Source: Pseudoalteromonas rubra (GTDB lineage: Bacteria > Pseudomonadota > Gammaproteobacteria > Enterobacterales > Alteromonadaceae). Taken from it: a stretch of DNA of 64,000 bases. This document shows positions 52,892 to 63,857 of the stretch, piece by piece; position 1 is the first letter of the stretch; each line of letters begins with the position of its first letter. The stretch is from the NCBI RefSeq assembly GCF_005887095.1, contig NZ_PNCI01000018.1:62001-126000 (forward strand), read 5' to 3'. The notes under the pieces were generated by a model. The model saw nothing but the letters and a program-made list of their open reading frames with translations. It ran no database searches and was not told the origin of the DNA. A program made the translations under genes and the position numbers.

Positions 52892-54139
52892 CTAATCTCT
52901 TATCTGACCTTCACCATTGACCAGATATTTTTCTGTTGTCAGCGACTCCAGTCCCATCGGACCATAAGCATGCAGCTTGGTCGTTGCAATGCCAATCTCA
53001 GCGCCTAAGCCCAGCTGACCACCATCACTGAAGCGTGACGAGGCATTCACCATAACAACCGATGCATCGACGCTGCGCTGGAACAGTTCTGCCGTTTGCG
53101 GATCCTGAGTACAGATCACTTCAGTGTGGTGACTGCCAAAGCGATCAATGTGCGCAATGGCGCCGCTGAAATCAGCCACTTGTTTGACTGCAATCTCCAG
53201 ACTAAGATACTCTTCACCAAACTCATCGTCTGCCAATACGGTGGCACCGTCGAAGTAACCGGCACTTGCCTGATCAGCATTGATCTTAACGCCACGCTGC
53301 TGCAGGGCTTGTGCGGCCTGCGGCAAAAACTGCCCGGCAATATCCTGATGCACTATCAAACCTTCGAGTGCATTACAGACCCCAGTGCGCTGAGTTTTAC
53401 CGTTGAGCAGCAGTTGCAGTGCCTTGTCGAGATCGGCGTCTTTATCCACATACAGGTGACACACCCCTTTAAAGTGCTGGATCACCGGTACTGTGCTGTT
53501 TTGTGTGACGAACTGGATCAGACCTTCACCACCGCGTGGAATGATCAGGTCGATGTAGTCTTTTTGCTGCATCAGCTCCATCATCAGGCTGCGATCCGGG
53601 TCGGGGATCACGCTGATCAGCGCCGTCGGCAAACTGTGGGTTTCCAGTACGCCGTGCAGAACTTTGGCGATGGCCAGTGAGCTTTGCAGGGCTTCTTTGC
53701 CACCGCGCAGGATCACGCCATTACCCGACTTAAAACACAAAGCACCGGCGTCCGCCGTCACATTCGGGCGGGCCTCATAAATCATGCACACCACCCCCAA
53801 AGGAACGCGCATTTTTCTGATCTCAATGCCGTTGGGTCGGGTGCCTAGCTCCCGAACAGTGCCAACCGGGTCGGGTAATTCGATGATGGTTTCTATACCC
53901 TGTGCCATATCTTCTATGCGCTCAGGTGTGAGTGTTAAACGGTCAATCATGGCAGCGGGTAATTGGTTTTCACGCGCGGCTTCGAGGTCCTGTTGATTGG
54001 CATGAATGATTTCATCCATGCTGGCTCTGAGTGCGCCCGCCATACCGCGTAATACCGCATCTTTTTGTGTGGTCGATAGCAGCGCCAGGGTTTTTGCCGC
54101 CTGTGCAGCATTGTGTGCAATTTCTGTAATTAAACTCAT
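52892..54139 (-). CDS. proA: Gamma-glutamyl phosphate reductase
   Basis: A 415-residue enzyme of the aldehyde dehydrogenase fold that reduces gamma-glutamyl phosphate to glutamate semialdehyde, second step of proline synthesis. Key segments: VCMIYEARPNVTADAGALCFKSGN, LIIPRGGEGLI, the catalytic cysteine in RTGVCNALE and SSRFSDGGQLGLGAEIGIAT. Its ATG overlaps the proB stop by four bases (ATGA), so ProB and ProA are translationally coupled. Confidence 0.97.
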   Translation of the reverse strand: MSLITEIAHNAAQAAKTLALLSTTQKDAVLRGMAGALRASMDEIIHANQQDLEAARENQLPAAMIDRLTLTPERIEDMAQGIETIIELPDPVGTVRELGTRPNGIEIRKMRVPLGVVCMIYEARPNVTADAGALCFKSGNGVILRGGKEALQSSLAIAKVLHGVLETHSLPTALISVIPDPDRSLMMELMQQKDYIDLIIPRGGEGLIQFVTQNSTVPVIQHFKGVCHLYVDKDADLDKALQLLLNGKTQRTGVCNALEGLIVHQDIAGQFLPQAAQALQQRGVKINADQASAGYFDGATVLADDEFGEEYLSLEIAVKQVADFSGAIAHIDRFGSHHTEVICTQDPQTAELFQRSVDASVVMVNASSRFSDGGQLGLGAEIGIATTKLHAYGPMGLESLTTEKYLVNGEGQIRD

Positions 54140-55227
54140 GAATTTCTCTCCTCAAATACTGCAATATCATTTTGTGAGATGACCGGGCCTATGCTGTCCT
54201 GAACTTTCTCAGTGACTATATCTTTGTCCTGCTGGGCAATGAAGTTAAGCAAACAGCTACTGTAATTACTGTTTGCCTTAGCCAGCCTCTGACCGTCTTC
54301 GTTTCTCACCAGCACGGTTTCCCCCGCCGAGAAGTCACCATTGACTGCTACGATGTCATCACAGCTCAGCTCATCAAACTCGTTTGCTTCGACGATCAGC
54401 TCCCCCTGCTCCGACGCGGTGTGCGTCATCCAGTGCACGGCTTCCTGCATCGGCGTATCATAAGGCAGGAAACGCGTACCAGGATTTGCGCCATTGAGTA
54501 GCTCAGAGAAGGTATCTTCGTTAAAACCATTCACGATATAGGTCACAATACCATGGGATGTGGCCTTTTCCGCCGCCTGTAGCTTAGTTCTCATACCACC
54601 AGTACCCACACTGCTGGTAGGGCCGCCGGTCATGGCATAAATTTCCGGGGTCAGCTCACCCACCGTGTCCAGCAATCTGGCATCCGGGTTTTTATTAGGA
54701 TCTTTATCGTACAGGCCGTTCACGTCAGAGCAGATGATCAGGCAATCGGCATCCGCCGCCGCTGCCACCATGGCTGACAGATTGTCATTATCACCAACCT
54801 TGAGATCGTCTGTTGTCACTGCATCGTTCTCGTTGATAATAGGCAGGATCCCTTGCTCCAGTAAAGTGAACAATGTTTCACGAATACTGTTGTAGCGATC
54901 ACGGTCACGTAAATCGCCGTGTGTGAGCAATAACTGGGCCGACGGAAAGTCAAAAAAGCGCTCCCAGGTCGAGATCATTTCTGTCTGCCCTGCTGCCGCC
55001 ATGGCTTTTTTCACCGCCACCGAACTCTTGTCTTTGTTCTTGAACAAGTGCGACCCGGCTGCCACAGCACCTGACGACACCAGCAGCACCTCTTTGCCTT
55101 TGGCGCGACACTGCACAATAAACTGGGCAATGTTAAGCAGGTAACGAGAGCGGCAACCGTCCTGCTCTGGTGCGATTAACGCACTGCCGATTTTGATTAC
55201 GATGCGTTGAGATGTTTCGATTGACAT
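54136..55227 (-). CDS. proB: Glutamate 5-kinase
   Basis: A 363-residue kinase that makes gamma-glutamyl phosphate, the first and feedback-controlled step of proline synthesis. The amino-acid kinase domain runs from VIKIGSALI to about residue 255 (LLVSSGAVAAG, INENDAVT, DNDNLSAMVA-type and GGMRTKLQAA motifs) and a C-terminal PUA domain follows. Start chosen at MSIETSQRIVIKIGS (55227); the frame is open a further 204 bases upstream without likeness to ProB. First gene of proBA. Confidence 0.96.
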   Translation of the reverse strand: MSIETSQRIVIKIGSALIAPEQDGCRSRYLLNIAQFIVQCRAKGKEVLLVSSGAVAAGSHLFKNKDKSSVAVKKAMAAAGQTEMISTWERFFDFPSAQLLLTHGDLRDRDRYNSIRETLFTLLEQGILPIINENDAVTTDDLKVGDNDNLSAMVAAAADADCLIICSDVNGLYDKDPNKNPDARLLDTVGELTPEIYAMTGGPTSSVGTGGMRTKLQAAEKATSHGIVTYIVNGFNEDTFSELLNGANPGTRFLPYDTPMQEAVHWMTHTASEQGELIVEANEFDELSCDDIVAVNGDFSAGETVLVRNEDGQRLAKANSNYSSCLLNFIAQQDKDIVTEKVQDSIGPVISQNDIAVFEERNS

Positions 55228-55869
55228 GTTTTTTCCGTTATACCTTAATACCCTCATGCGCGCAGTATTCTGGTTGATACTACAACGCTTCTTTGTCAGC
55301 ATACGCGACCACATAAAAGATAAGATAACAACGGCTTCGAAATACCCACTTACACGGATACAGCATACATTTCGAAACGGCAAACAGACAGACCCCTGAC
55401 ATGCACGCACTGAATGATTCAGTACTAACAAGCAACTGTGGCTGCGAAAACTAAGAAAGATTGATTGTGACCTGAGAGACTTGCTCTGCTGGTCGGACCG
55501 TTTTCTGCAGGCTCACCATGGTTTGGTGCGGCAAAAAAGGTCTGATCGCAATGAATAATTGCGCACATGAGTAGATTGATGATGGGCGCAAAGCCCGCTC
55601 GAATAAACGCTATACACCTTAACGCGGATCTACCTTACATTTCAACCCTGTCACGTGACTTTCATTTATAACCGTCATAAACAAAATTAATAGTCTATAT
55701 TTTTCATAATATTACACGATAAAAATGATCTGACTGACTATTCTGCTTTACCGTCAGACATGCTCAGATCATCGTACTTAAAGCAATGTAAACACTTTAT
55801 TTGTTGTTTGTCTGTGCTATAACCAAGCAAACACTATAATTATATTTACCCCAACTTGCGGGAGCAGCT
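55228..55869. other. 642-base intergenic region between proB and the CPA1 antiporter
   Basis: No convincing gene. It separates two divergent genes and must hold both promoters. Two small inverted repeats stand out: TTCGAAAT (55336-55343) with ATTTCGAA (55369-55376) ahead of proB, and ACTGAAT-G-ATTCAGT (55409-55423). The last 200 bases before the antiporter are AT-rich. Confidence 0.5.
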
Positions 55870-57726
55870 ATGTCAGCTATTTATATTGCCGGGATTGCGT
55901 TATTTTCTGTTTTAGCCCAATGGCTTGCCTGGGTCTGTCGGGTTCCGGCTATTTTATTTTTACTCCTCACCGGCTTGTTGCTGGGTCCAGTCTCAGGACA
56001 ATTACAACCAGACCAGCTGCTTGGTGATTTACTCTTTCCTGTTGTTTCTTTGTCTGTTGCCATTATTTTATTTGAAGGTGCGCTCACACTGCATTTTCAT
56101 GAATTAAAAGGCATCGGCAAGGTGGTGCGAAACCTGTGCTCCATAGGTATGCTAACGACCTTTGCTATCCTCACTGCCAGTGCTATCTGGCTGTTGGAGC
56201 TTGACTGGCGGGTGGCTGCGGTACTGGGCGCAGTACTGGTGGTCACAGGCCCGACCGTGATTGCCCCAATGCTCAACGCCATGCGACCGGAAAAAGACAT
56301 TGATCGGATCCTGCGCTGGGAAGGTATTGTCATCGACCCCATCGGCGCGTTGTTTGCTGTTCTGGTGTTTGAAGCGGTCAACCAGGTGGGAGAGGCCGCC
56401 GTGTTCAGCCATACCATGTTGGCGCTGTTTTCAACCCTGGGCGTGGGCACCTCTGTGGGGATCGTCGCAGGCTGGCTGACCACCACCATCATTCGCCGCG
56501 AATGGCTACCGTACGAGCTGCACAAGTTTGGTATTCTTGCGCTGGTGCTGTTCAGCTTTACCCTGGCGAACCACCTGAGCCACGAATCCGGGCTGCTGGC
56601 TGTCACCATTTTTGGTATCTGGTTGGCCAATCAGGATGACCTGGAAATCGATTCGGTGCTGGAATTCAAAGAAGACTTGTCGATGATATTGATCTCCAGC
56701 TTATTTATTCTTCTGGCCGCTCGATTACAACTGGAAGATTTGATGCTACTCGACAGTGATGTGTTCATCTTTCTGGCTATCGTGTTGTTCGTTGCCCGCC
56801 CTTTGAGTATTGCAGTATCAACATTTGGCAGTGATCTGCCGCTACGCTCTCGGTTGCTGCTAGCCTGGATAGCGCCTCGAGGTATCGTTGCCGCAGCGGT
56901 GGGCTCTGTTTTTGCACTGAGCATGATGCAGTCGGGCTATCCCGATGCCAACAAGATGGTGCCGCTGATCTTCACGGTGATCATCATCACTGTGATACTG
57001 CAAAGCCTGACGGCTACCCCTTTGGCACGTCTGCTCAAGGTTCGCCAGCCAGCGCCTAATACCCTGCTGCTGATTGGTGCCAACCATGTGTCCCGGGCAA
57101 TCGCCAAGGGCTTAAAGGAGCAAAGTGTCGACGTCTATCTGTCTGATCCGGCTTGGGAAAACTGCAAAATGGCACGTATGGACGGTCTGCCCTGTTATTA
57201 TGGTAATCCGCAATCGGAGCATGCCGAACGCTACCTGCCACTCACCAGCTTAAAATCAGTCATGGCACTGTCCCCCAACCGCCACCATAACGCTCTCGGT
57301 GTACAGTATTTTTCTCACCTGTTGGGGGAACAGAATGTATTTTCCCTCAAGTCCTCTACAAACCACGCCAAAGCAAACAAAGACAGTGCGACCTTCCTGT
57401 CGCGTCAGCTACTGTTTGGAGATGAAGGCAATTATGCCAAGCTAAGCAGTATGATGGCTAAAGGGGGTAAAGTAAGCGCGACCCGCTTATCGGAAGAGTT
57501 TACCTGGGCGCAATATCAGGATGTGAATAAAGAAGCGATACCGCTGTTTATCATAGGAGAAGCTGGCAAAAATGACGACGGCCTGCCAGTGCGGCCCTTC
57601 ACCGCAGATATGAAAAATGCCCCCGGCAGTGGAGAGCGGGTATTAGCGCTGCAGCCCCCTAAGCTATCGGTCCTGAAAGATCCGGCGCAAAAAGAGGCTC
57701 CCATCGGAGAAAAACTGGGAGATTAG
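55870..57726 (+). CDS. CPA1-family sodium(potassium)/proton antiporter with C-terminal TrkA-N domain
   Basis: A 618-residue inner-membrane antiporter. About twelve hydrophobic segments fill residues 1-390, including the early CRVPAILFLLLTGLLLGP, the ion-site region VTGPTVIAPML and LLLAWIAPRGIVAAAVGSVFAL. Residues 395-520 form a Rossmann-like regulatory domain of the TrkA-N/KefB type (LLLIGANHVSRAIAKGL), suggesting control by NAD(H) or another nucleotide. The last 40 residues are polar. The gene has a strong ribosome site (GCGGGAGC). Whether it moves Na or K is not shown by sequence. Confidence 0.9.
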   Translation: MSAIYIAGIALFSVLAQWLAWVCRVPAILFLLLTGLLLGPVSGQLQPDQLLGDLLFPVVSLSVAIILFEGALTLHFHELKGIGKVVRNLCSIGMLTTFAILTASAIWLLELDWRVAAVLGAVLVVTGPTVIAPMLNAMRPEKDIDRILRWEGIVIDPIGALFAVLVFEAVNQVGEAAVFSHTMLALFSTLGVGTSVGIVAGWLTTTIIRREWLPYELHKFGILALVLFSFTLANHLSHESGLLAVTIFGIWLANQDDLEIDSVLEFKEDLSMILISSLFILLAARLQLEDLMLLDSDVFIFLAIVLFVARPLSIAVSTFGSDLPLRSRLLLAWIAPRGIVAAAVGSVFALSMMQSGYPDANKMVPLIFTVIIITVILQSLTATPLARLLKVRQPAPNTLLLIGANHVSRAIAKGLKEQSVDVYLSDPAWENCKMARMDGLPCYYGNPQSEHAERYLPLTSLKSVMALSPNRHHNALGVQYFSHLLGEQNVFSLKSSTNHAKANKDSATFLSRQLLFGDEGNYAKLSSMMAKGGKVSATRLSEEFTWAQYQDVNKEAIPLFIIGEAGKNDDGLPVRPFTADMKNAPGSGERVLALQPPKLSVLKDPAQKEAPIGEKLGD

Positions 57727-57732
57727 TATTAC

Positions 57733-58365
57733 TTACATCGGTAGCCGGGCACGTTTAACCACGCTGTCCGGCATTTTCTGCGCTAACTGTGCCAAAGCGC
57801 TTTCGATACGTTTGTGCAGCTTTTTGTCTGCGACTGCTGCATGGAACAACCAGCGATAAGCATCTTCATAATCTCTTGGGCTGCCATACCCTTTGTTAAA
57901 CAAGTCGACCAGCCGTAACTGAGCCTTCAAATTACCCAATACTGATGCTTCACGTAAATAGGTGATCGCCATACGTTTGTCCATCTGTACCAGTTTGCCC
58001 AGATCATAATAGCGGCCAAGTTGCTCCAACGCAGGTGCTAACCCCTGCTCTGCTGCCTTGCGCATATAATACAGGCCAAGCTCGACATTACGGTCTACAC
58101 AGACTCCGTAGGCCAGCATATCGCCATACAGAAACTGATAAGATGGCAGCGCCATTATTTCGGCACGGGCCTCAATATCCTGCACCAACTGGCATTCATC
58201 GTCTTTAACACGTTTGAGGTGAGCATTGCGATTAATCAGTTCCAGTAACTCGGCCTGGCTGTAAAGAGGCACAGCTTCGATCGCTTCCTCTGAGTTAGAG
58301 TAGGCGCTAAAAAGTAAGCAAGTACTTACAATTAGAGTTGAGAATAGACTTAAATGCTTGTTCAT
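57733..58365 (-). CDS. Exported Sel1-repeat protein
   Basis: A 210-residue protein with a probable Sec signal (MNKHLSLFSTLIVSTCLLFSAYS, start at 58365) and three or so Sel1-type helical repeats: GVCVDRNVELGLYYMRKAAEQGLAPALEQLGRYYDLG, MDKRMAITYLREASVLGNLKAQLRLVDLFNKGYGS and YEDAYRWLFHAAV. Such repeats bind other proteins. A single cysteine near the signal end might make it a lipoprotein, but the lipobox is poor. Partners are unknown. It ends seven bases from the convergent antiporter stop. Confidence 0.85.
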   Translation of the reverse strand: MNKHLSLFSTLIVSTCLLFSAYSNSEEAIEAVPLYSQAELLELINRNAHLKRVKDDECQLVQDIEARAEIMALPSYQFLYGDMLAYGVCVDRNVELGLYYMRKAAEQGLAPALEQLGRYYDLGKLVQMDKRMAITYLREASVLGNLKAQLRLVDLFNKGYGSPRDYEDAYRWLFHAAVADKKLHKRIESALAQLAQKMPDSVVKRARLPM

Positions 58366-58453
58366 GTTCAATACGTATCTGTGACACACTGAGATTAAGT
58401 ATACAATAAATGTGCCACTGCGTCGGTCAGTGTTGCGAGCAAACTGCAGGCAT

Positions 58454-58481
58454 AAAAAAAGCTGCCGAAGCAGCTTTTTTT
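58454..58481 (-). terminator. Rho-independent terminator of purA
   Basis: AAAAAAAGCTGC / GCAGCTTTTTTT with a CGAA loop, eight bases past the purA stop on the minus strand, with thymine runs on both sides. Confidence 0.92.
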
Positions 58482-58489
58482 ATGAGTAC

Positions 58490-59827
<1,338 letters not shown>

Positions 59828-59986
59828 TTAGGCGCAGATTTTATCAGAAAAGCCCGATCAAAACACCCCATCACGGCTATTTTTTCCGCACTCGCTGGGA
59901 TCCCAATGAAATTAAGAGGGTTTCTTTAACTCATCTGATCAAGGTGATATTGCCCACAGGCGTTTCTGAACAGGGTTAAAAAGCAA

Positions 59987-60010
59987 AAAACCCCGCTGCT
60001 GCGGGGTTTT
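59987..60010 (-). terminator. Rho-independent terminator of hflC
   Basis: AAAACCCCGC / GCGGGGTTTT with TGCT loop, about 45 bases after the hflC stop, running into TTTTTTGCTT on the minus strand. Confidence 0.88.
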
Positions 60011-60055
60011 CAATTCGGGCTTTAGTCGCGTCGTTACAATGAAAAGAACGCGGAC

Positions 60056-60934
60056 TTATTCGCCTTTTTTGTTCTTCATATAATCGAAGAACTCACTGTC
60101 AGGTGACAACACCATGACATCACCTTTATTGGTGAAGGTATTTTTATATGCTTCCAGTGAACGAACGAAGCCAAAGAACTCAGGATCTTTGTTATATGCA
60201 TCGGCATAAATCTTTGCCGCTAACGCGTCACCCTGACCTCGCACAGCACGTGCATTACGCTCCGCGTCCGCCAGCATAACCGTTACCCGACGGTCCACTT
60301 CAGCACGAATGATCTCTGCTTTTTCCTGACCTTCAGAGCGGTGCTCTTTTGCCACCGCGGTACGTTCAGCACGCATCCGCTGGAAGATAGAGTTACTCAC
60401 TTCATTTGGCAGGTTGATTTGCTTAACCCGCACGTCCAGTACTTCAATACCCAGCTCCTGAGCACTTTCAGAGGCCTGTACCAGTGCTTCTTCCATCAGT
60501 TCACTACGTTCACCCGACACGATTTCTTTGATAGTACGTGAACCAAAGTTAGTTCTCAGACCATTGTTCACTTTCTGCTTCAGCAGGGTTTCAGCATATT
60601 GCTTGTCGCCTCTGGCACGCAGATAGTACGCGGAGAAATCATTAACACGCCATTTCACGAATGAATCGACGATCAAGTCTTTTTTCTCGCTGGTTACGAA
60701 ACGATCTGGTGCGCCATCCAAAGTCTGAATACGTGCATCAATACGACGTACCTGACTGAAAAAAGGCACTTTCAGGTGCAGACCAGGTTCATAGACCACG
60801 GCATTGTCCTGACTGTCTTTTTGCACTTTACTGAATAGTAAAACAATGGCACGTTGCCCTTCTGTCACAACAAACACCGACGAAAAAGTCAGAAATGCAA
60901 CAACGAGCAATCCTACGATAGTCATGTTTTTCAT
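60056..60934 (-). CDS. hflC: FtsH protease modulator HflC
   Basis: A 292-residue SPFH/prohibitin-family protein with one N-terminal membrane helix (residues 4-24) and the band-7 domain in the periplasm. With HflK it forms the cage around the FtsH protease and limits its access to membrane substrates. Family landmarks are VVTEGQRAIVLLFSKV, WRVNDFSAYYLRARG and the coiled coil rich in arginine and glutamate (RMRAERTAVAKEHRSEGQEKAEIIRAEVDRR). It follows hflK by five bases. Confidence 0.96.
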   Translation of the reverse strand: MKNMTIVGLLVVAFLTFSSVFVVTEGQRAIVLLFSKVQKDSQDNAVVYEPGLHLKVPFFSQVRRIDARIQTLDGAPDRFVTSEKKDLIVDSFVKWRVNDFSAYYLRARGDKQYAETLLKQKVNNGLRTNFGSRTIKEIVSGERSELMEEALVQASESAQELGIEVLDVRVKQINLPNEVSNSIFQRMRAERTAVAKEHRSEGQEKAEIIRAEVDRRVTVMLADAERNARAVRGQGDALAAKIYADAYNKDPEFFGFVRSLEAYKNTFTNKGDVMVLSPDSEFFDYMKNKKGE

Positions 60935-60939
60935 GTCAG

Positions 60940-62103
60940 TTACCTCCCACCATTGTTAAAACGGTCACGCGAAAAACGGTCATCACTGCTGTTTACCGTA
61001 CTATTACGTGACTGGCCCAGTGACTGACGTAGCTGATTTATGTCGTTCTGGCTTGGCAGGGTAACCTGAGTGCCCGGCTTACCTTGCTGCATAATCTTAT
61101 CCAGTGGCAGATACATCATGTTATTGCCACCTTTTACATCAACCAGGACTTTAGAGCTGCTACCCAGCACTTGTTCCATGGTTTCGATGTACAAACGTTC
61201 ACGGGTAACCTGCTTGGCAGCTTGGTATTCTGGCAGCAGCTTTTCAAAGCGCTCAACCTCACCCTGTGCTTCCAGTGTGATGCGCTCTCGATATGCTTCC
61301 GCTTCTTGCGTCATACGTGTTACCTGACCACGAGCACGCGGCTCAATTTCTCTCGCGTATGCTTCTGCTTCACGAATGAAACGCTCTTCATCTTCTTGTG
61401 CTGCGATGGCGTCATCGAACGCATCTTTTACTTCTGCAGGCGGACGTGAATCTTTAAAGTTCACATCGGTGACGATGATACCCAGATTATAAGGCTCGAT
61501 GATTTTGGTTAGTTCATCCCAGGTGCGTTGACGTACCAATTCACGGCCCGTTGTTAAGACCTGGTCCATGCGAGAGTGACCCACAACATAACGCAATGCA
61601 CTATCAAGCGCCTGCTGTAAGCTGTGATCGGCATCGGTTACGCTGAAGCGATACAAAGTCGGGTCAACCACTCGATACTGCACTTCGAACTCAACACTCA
61701 CCACGTTTTCGTCTTCAGTCAGCATAAAACCGGATGCCGACAAAGAGCGAACCGCTTCAATATCAATGGGGATAACACGTTCAATAAAGGTCATTTTCCA
61801 GCGCAGACCCGGCTCGGCGATACGGTTAAATTCACCGAATTGCAGCACGATGCCCCGTTCGGCTTCTTTTACTGTATAAATACCGCTCAATGCCCAAACA
61901 ACAAAAGCAATCAGCAGCACAAATACCGTACCGGCACCGCCTATACCGCCGCCTTTGCCCGGTTTGCCGCCAAACATGCCGCCAAACTTGTTGTTGAATT
62001 TGCGGAATACCTCGTCTAAGTCAGGTGGCCCCTGATCACGACCGCCGCGGTTTTTCCACGGGTCGTTATCATTGCCATTATTACCCGGTTCGTTCCAGGC
62101 CAT
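60940..62103 (-). CDS. hflK: FtsH protease modulator HflK
   Basis: A 387-residue partner of HflC. A glycine-rich cytoplasmic N terminus (residues 1-55) leads to one membrane helix (VFVLLIAFVVWALSGIYTV) and the SPFH domain, then a long coiled coil and a polar tail. The start MAWNEPGNNGNDNDPWKN is typical. Co-translated with hflC; hflX is 91 bases upstream. Confidence 0.96.
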   Translation of the reverse strand: MAWNEPGNNGNDNDPWKNRGGRDQGPPDLDEVFRKFNNKFGGMFGGKPGKGGGIGGAGTVFVLLIAFVVWALSGIYTVKEAERGIVLQFGEFNRIAEPGLRWKMTFIERVIPIDIEAVRSLSASGFMLTEDENVVSVEFEVQYRVVDPTLYRFSVTDADHSLQQALDSALRYVVGHSRMDQVLTTGRELVRQRTWDELTKIIEPYNLGIIVTDVNFKDSRPPAEVKDAFDDAIAAQEDEERFIREAEAYAREIEPRARGQVTRMTQEAEAYRERITLEAQGEVERFEKLLPEYQAAKQVTRERLYIETMEQVLGSSSKVLVDVKGGNNMMYLPLDKIMQQGKPGTQVTLPSQNDINQLRQSLGQSRNSTVNSSDDRFSRDRFNNGGR

Positions 62104-62194
62104 AGCTATACTCCATTGTTATAAAATGAATTAATCTAAATCTAACAAAAAACACAGAGATCTAATAGAGAAATGCGTGCGATAAATGGCTTTT

Positions 62195-63484
62195 TCAATC
62201 CCCAACCACAAATTGCTCTATTTCCTGCCCCTGCTCTTTTTTAAGTCTTTCCCAGTCTGCCTGCGGCAATCTGACGTCCAGCAGCCAGTTTCCGGTCTCA
62301 TCGTAAGATTCACCATTGACTGCATTGAGGTTAAACAAAGCCCCACGTAGCTTGCCAAATGCAGGTGGTACGATGAGCTTGTGGGCAAAAATTTTCTTCG
62401 CCAGTAACTCCAAAATCGCCTGTTCAAGCAATTCACTGCCTTCACCTGTATGTGCAGATAGCCACACACGGACTGGCATACCTTGATCATCTCTGTCTAT
62501 TTTAGGGTTGATCTCGTCAACCAGATCAATTTTGTTGTAAACCAGCAATTGAGGGATCTCATCTGCCTCAATTTCTTTGAGGACCGATTGTACCTCTTCT
62601 ATGTTCTCTTTTCTTCTCTGATCAGCCACATCCACAACATGGAGCTGTAAATCCGCCTCACGTGTTTCAGTCAGTGTTGCTTTAAACGCAGCCACCAGAT
62701 CATGAGGTAAATGGCGAATAAAACCAACGGTATCGGCAAAAATGACCGGTCCGACGTCGGCAATTTCAAGCTTACGCAATGTCGGGTCTAAGGTCGCGAA
62801 CAGCTGATCTGCGGCGTATACATCGGCATGTGTGACATGATTAAACAAGGTTGACTTGCCCGCATTGGTATAGCCGACCAGAGACACCGTGGGGATCTCG
62901 TTACGGCTGCGTGCCCGGCGCCCCTGCTCACGTACCGTCGCAACTTTCTCCAGTCGCTTACGGATACTTTTGATCCGCTCTCTGAGCAAGCGGCGGTCAG
63001 TTTCCAGCTGGGTTTCACCCGGTCCACGCAAACCTATCCCGCCTTTTTGTCTTTCAAGGTGGGTCCAGCCACGGATCAGGCGAGTTGAAATATGTCGCAA
63101 CTGTGCCAGCTCAACCTGCAACTTACCCTCGTGGGTTCGTGCACGCTGAGCAAAAATATCTAAAATTAAGGTCGTTCTATCTAATACCCGACAACGGCAG
63201 ACACGCTCTAAGTTGCGCTCTTGAGAGGGACTGAGTTGATGATTAAAGATGATGACATCTGCATTATGAGTTCTGACAATCTCAGCGATTTCTTCTGCTT
63301 TGCCCGTCCCGACAAATAATTTCGGGTGAGGCGCCTGACGGCTGCCTTGCACAACCGTCAAACAACTAACACCAGCAGAAGACACTAGCATTTCCAGCTC
63401 GCGAAGATCTTCTCGATCTCCTTCATTCGGAAACTCTATATGTACTAAGACTGCCTGTTCGCCGGCTTCATAACGGTCAAACAA
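62195..63484 (-). CDS. hflX: Ribosome-associated GTPase HflX
   Basis: A 429-residue OBG-HflX GTPase that splits stalled 70S ribosomes during stress. The N-terminal HflX domain contains GTGKAEEIAEIV and FNHQLSPSQERNLERV, then the helical arm, then the G domain with G1 GYTNAGKST, G3 DTVGFIRHLPH and G4 YNKIDLV. It lies between hfq and hflK, the conserved order; 31 bases separate it from hfq. Confidence 0.97.
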   Translation of the reverse strand: MFDRYEAGEQAVLVHIEFPNEGDREDLRELEMLVSSAGVSCLTVVQGSRQAPHPKLFVGTGKAEEIAEIVRTHNADVIIFNHQLSPSQERNLERVCRCRVLDRTTLILDIFAQRARTHEGKLQVELAQLRHISTRLIRGWTHLERQKGGIGLRGPGETQLETDRRLLRERIKSIRKRLEKVATVREQGRRARSRNEIPTVSLVGYTNAGKSTLFNHVTHADVYAADQLFATLDPTLRKLEIADVGPVIFADTVGFIRHLPHDLVAAFKATLTETREADLQLHVVDVADQRRKENIEEVQSVLKEIEADEIPQLLVYNKIDLVDEINPKIDRDDQGMPVRVWLSAHTGEGSELLEQAILELLAKKIFAHKLIVPPAFGKLRGALFNLNAVNGESYDETGNWLLDVRLPQADWERLKKEQGQEIEQFVVGD

Positions 63485-63515
63485 GCATTACGCTCCTACT
63501 ATCGATTATAAACGA

Positions 63516-63779
63516 TTAAAAGTTACCATCTTCGCCATGTTCTGCACTGTCATTGCCTTGTGTGTTCTGGAAATTTACAGCACGAGCAGGCACAACGGTC
63601 GAAATGGCATGTTTGTAAACCATCTGATTTACAGTGTTTTCAAGCAAGATGACGAACTGATCAAAGGACTGGATCTTGCCTTGTAATTTGATACCGTTAA
63701 CTAAAAAGATGGAAACGGGAATGCGCTCACGACGTAAGACATTCAAAAATGGGTCTTGTAACGATTGGCCTTTTGCCAT
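63516..63779 (-). CDS. hfq: RNA chaperone Hfq
   Basis: An 87-residue Sm-like hexameric RNA chaperone for small RNA-mRNA pairing. The Sm1 region ([38 protein letters not shown]) and the Sm2 [10 protein letters not shown] motif are intact, followed by a short tail shorter than that of E. coli. Start chosen at [11 protein letters not shown] (63779). It heads the hfq-hflX-hflKC series, downstream of miaA. Confidence 0.98.
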   Translation of the reverse strand: MAKGQSLQDPFLNVLRRERIPVSIFLVNGIKLQGKIQSFDQFVILLENTVNQMVYKHAISTVVPARAVNFQNTQGNDSAEHGEDGNF

Positions 63780-63857
63780 GTTCTTATCCTTCGTTCTAGG
63801 TGTTATTATGTTGAGATAGTTGAAGTAATCTGAATAAAAAAATTTCCCCAACCTCTA

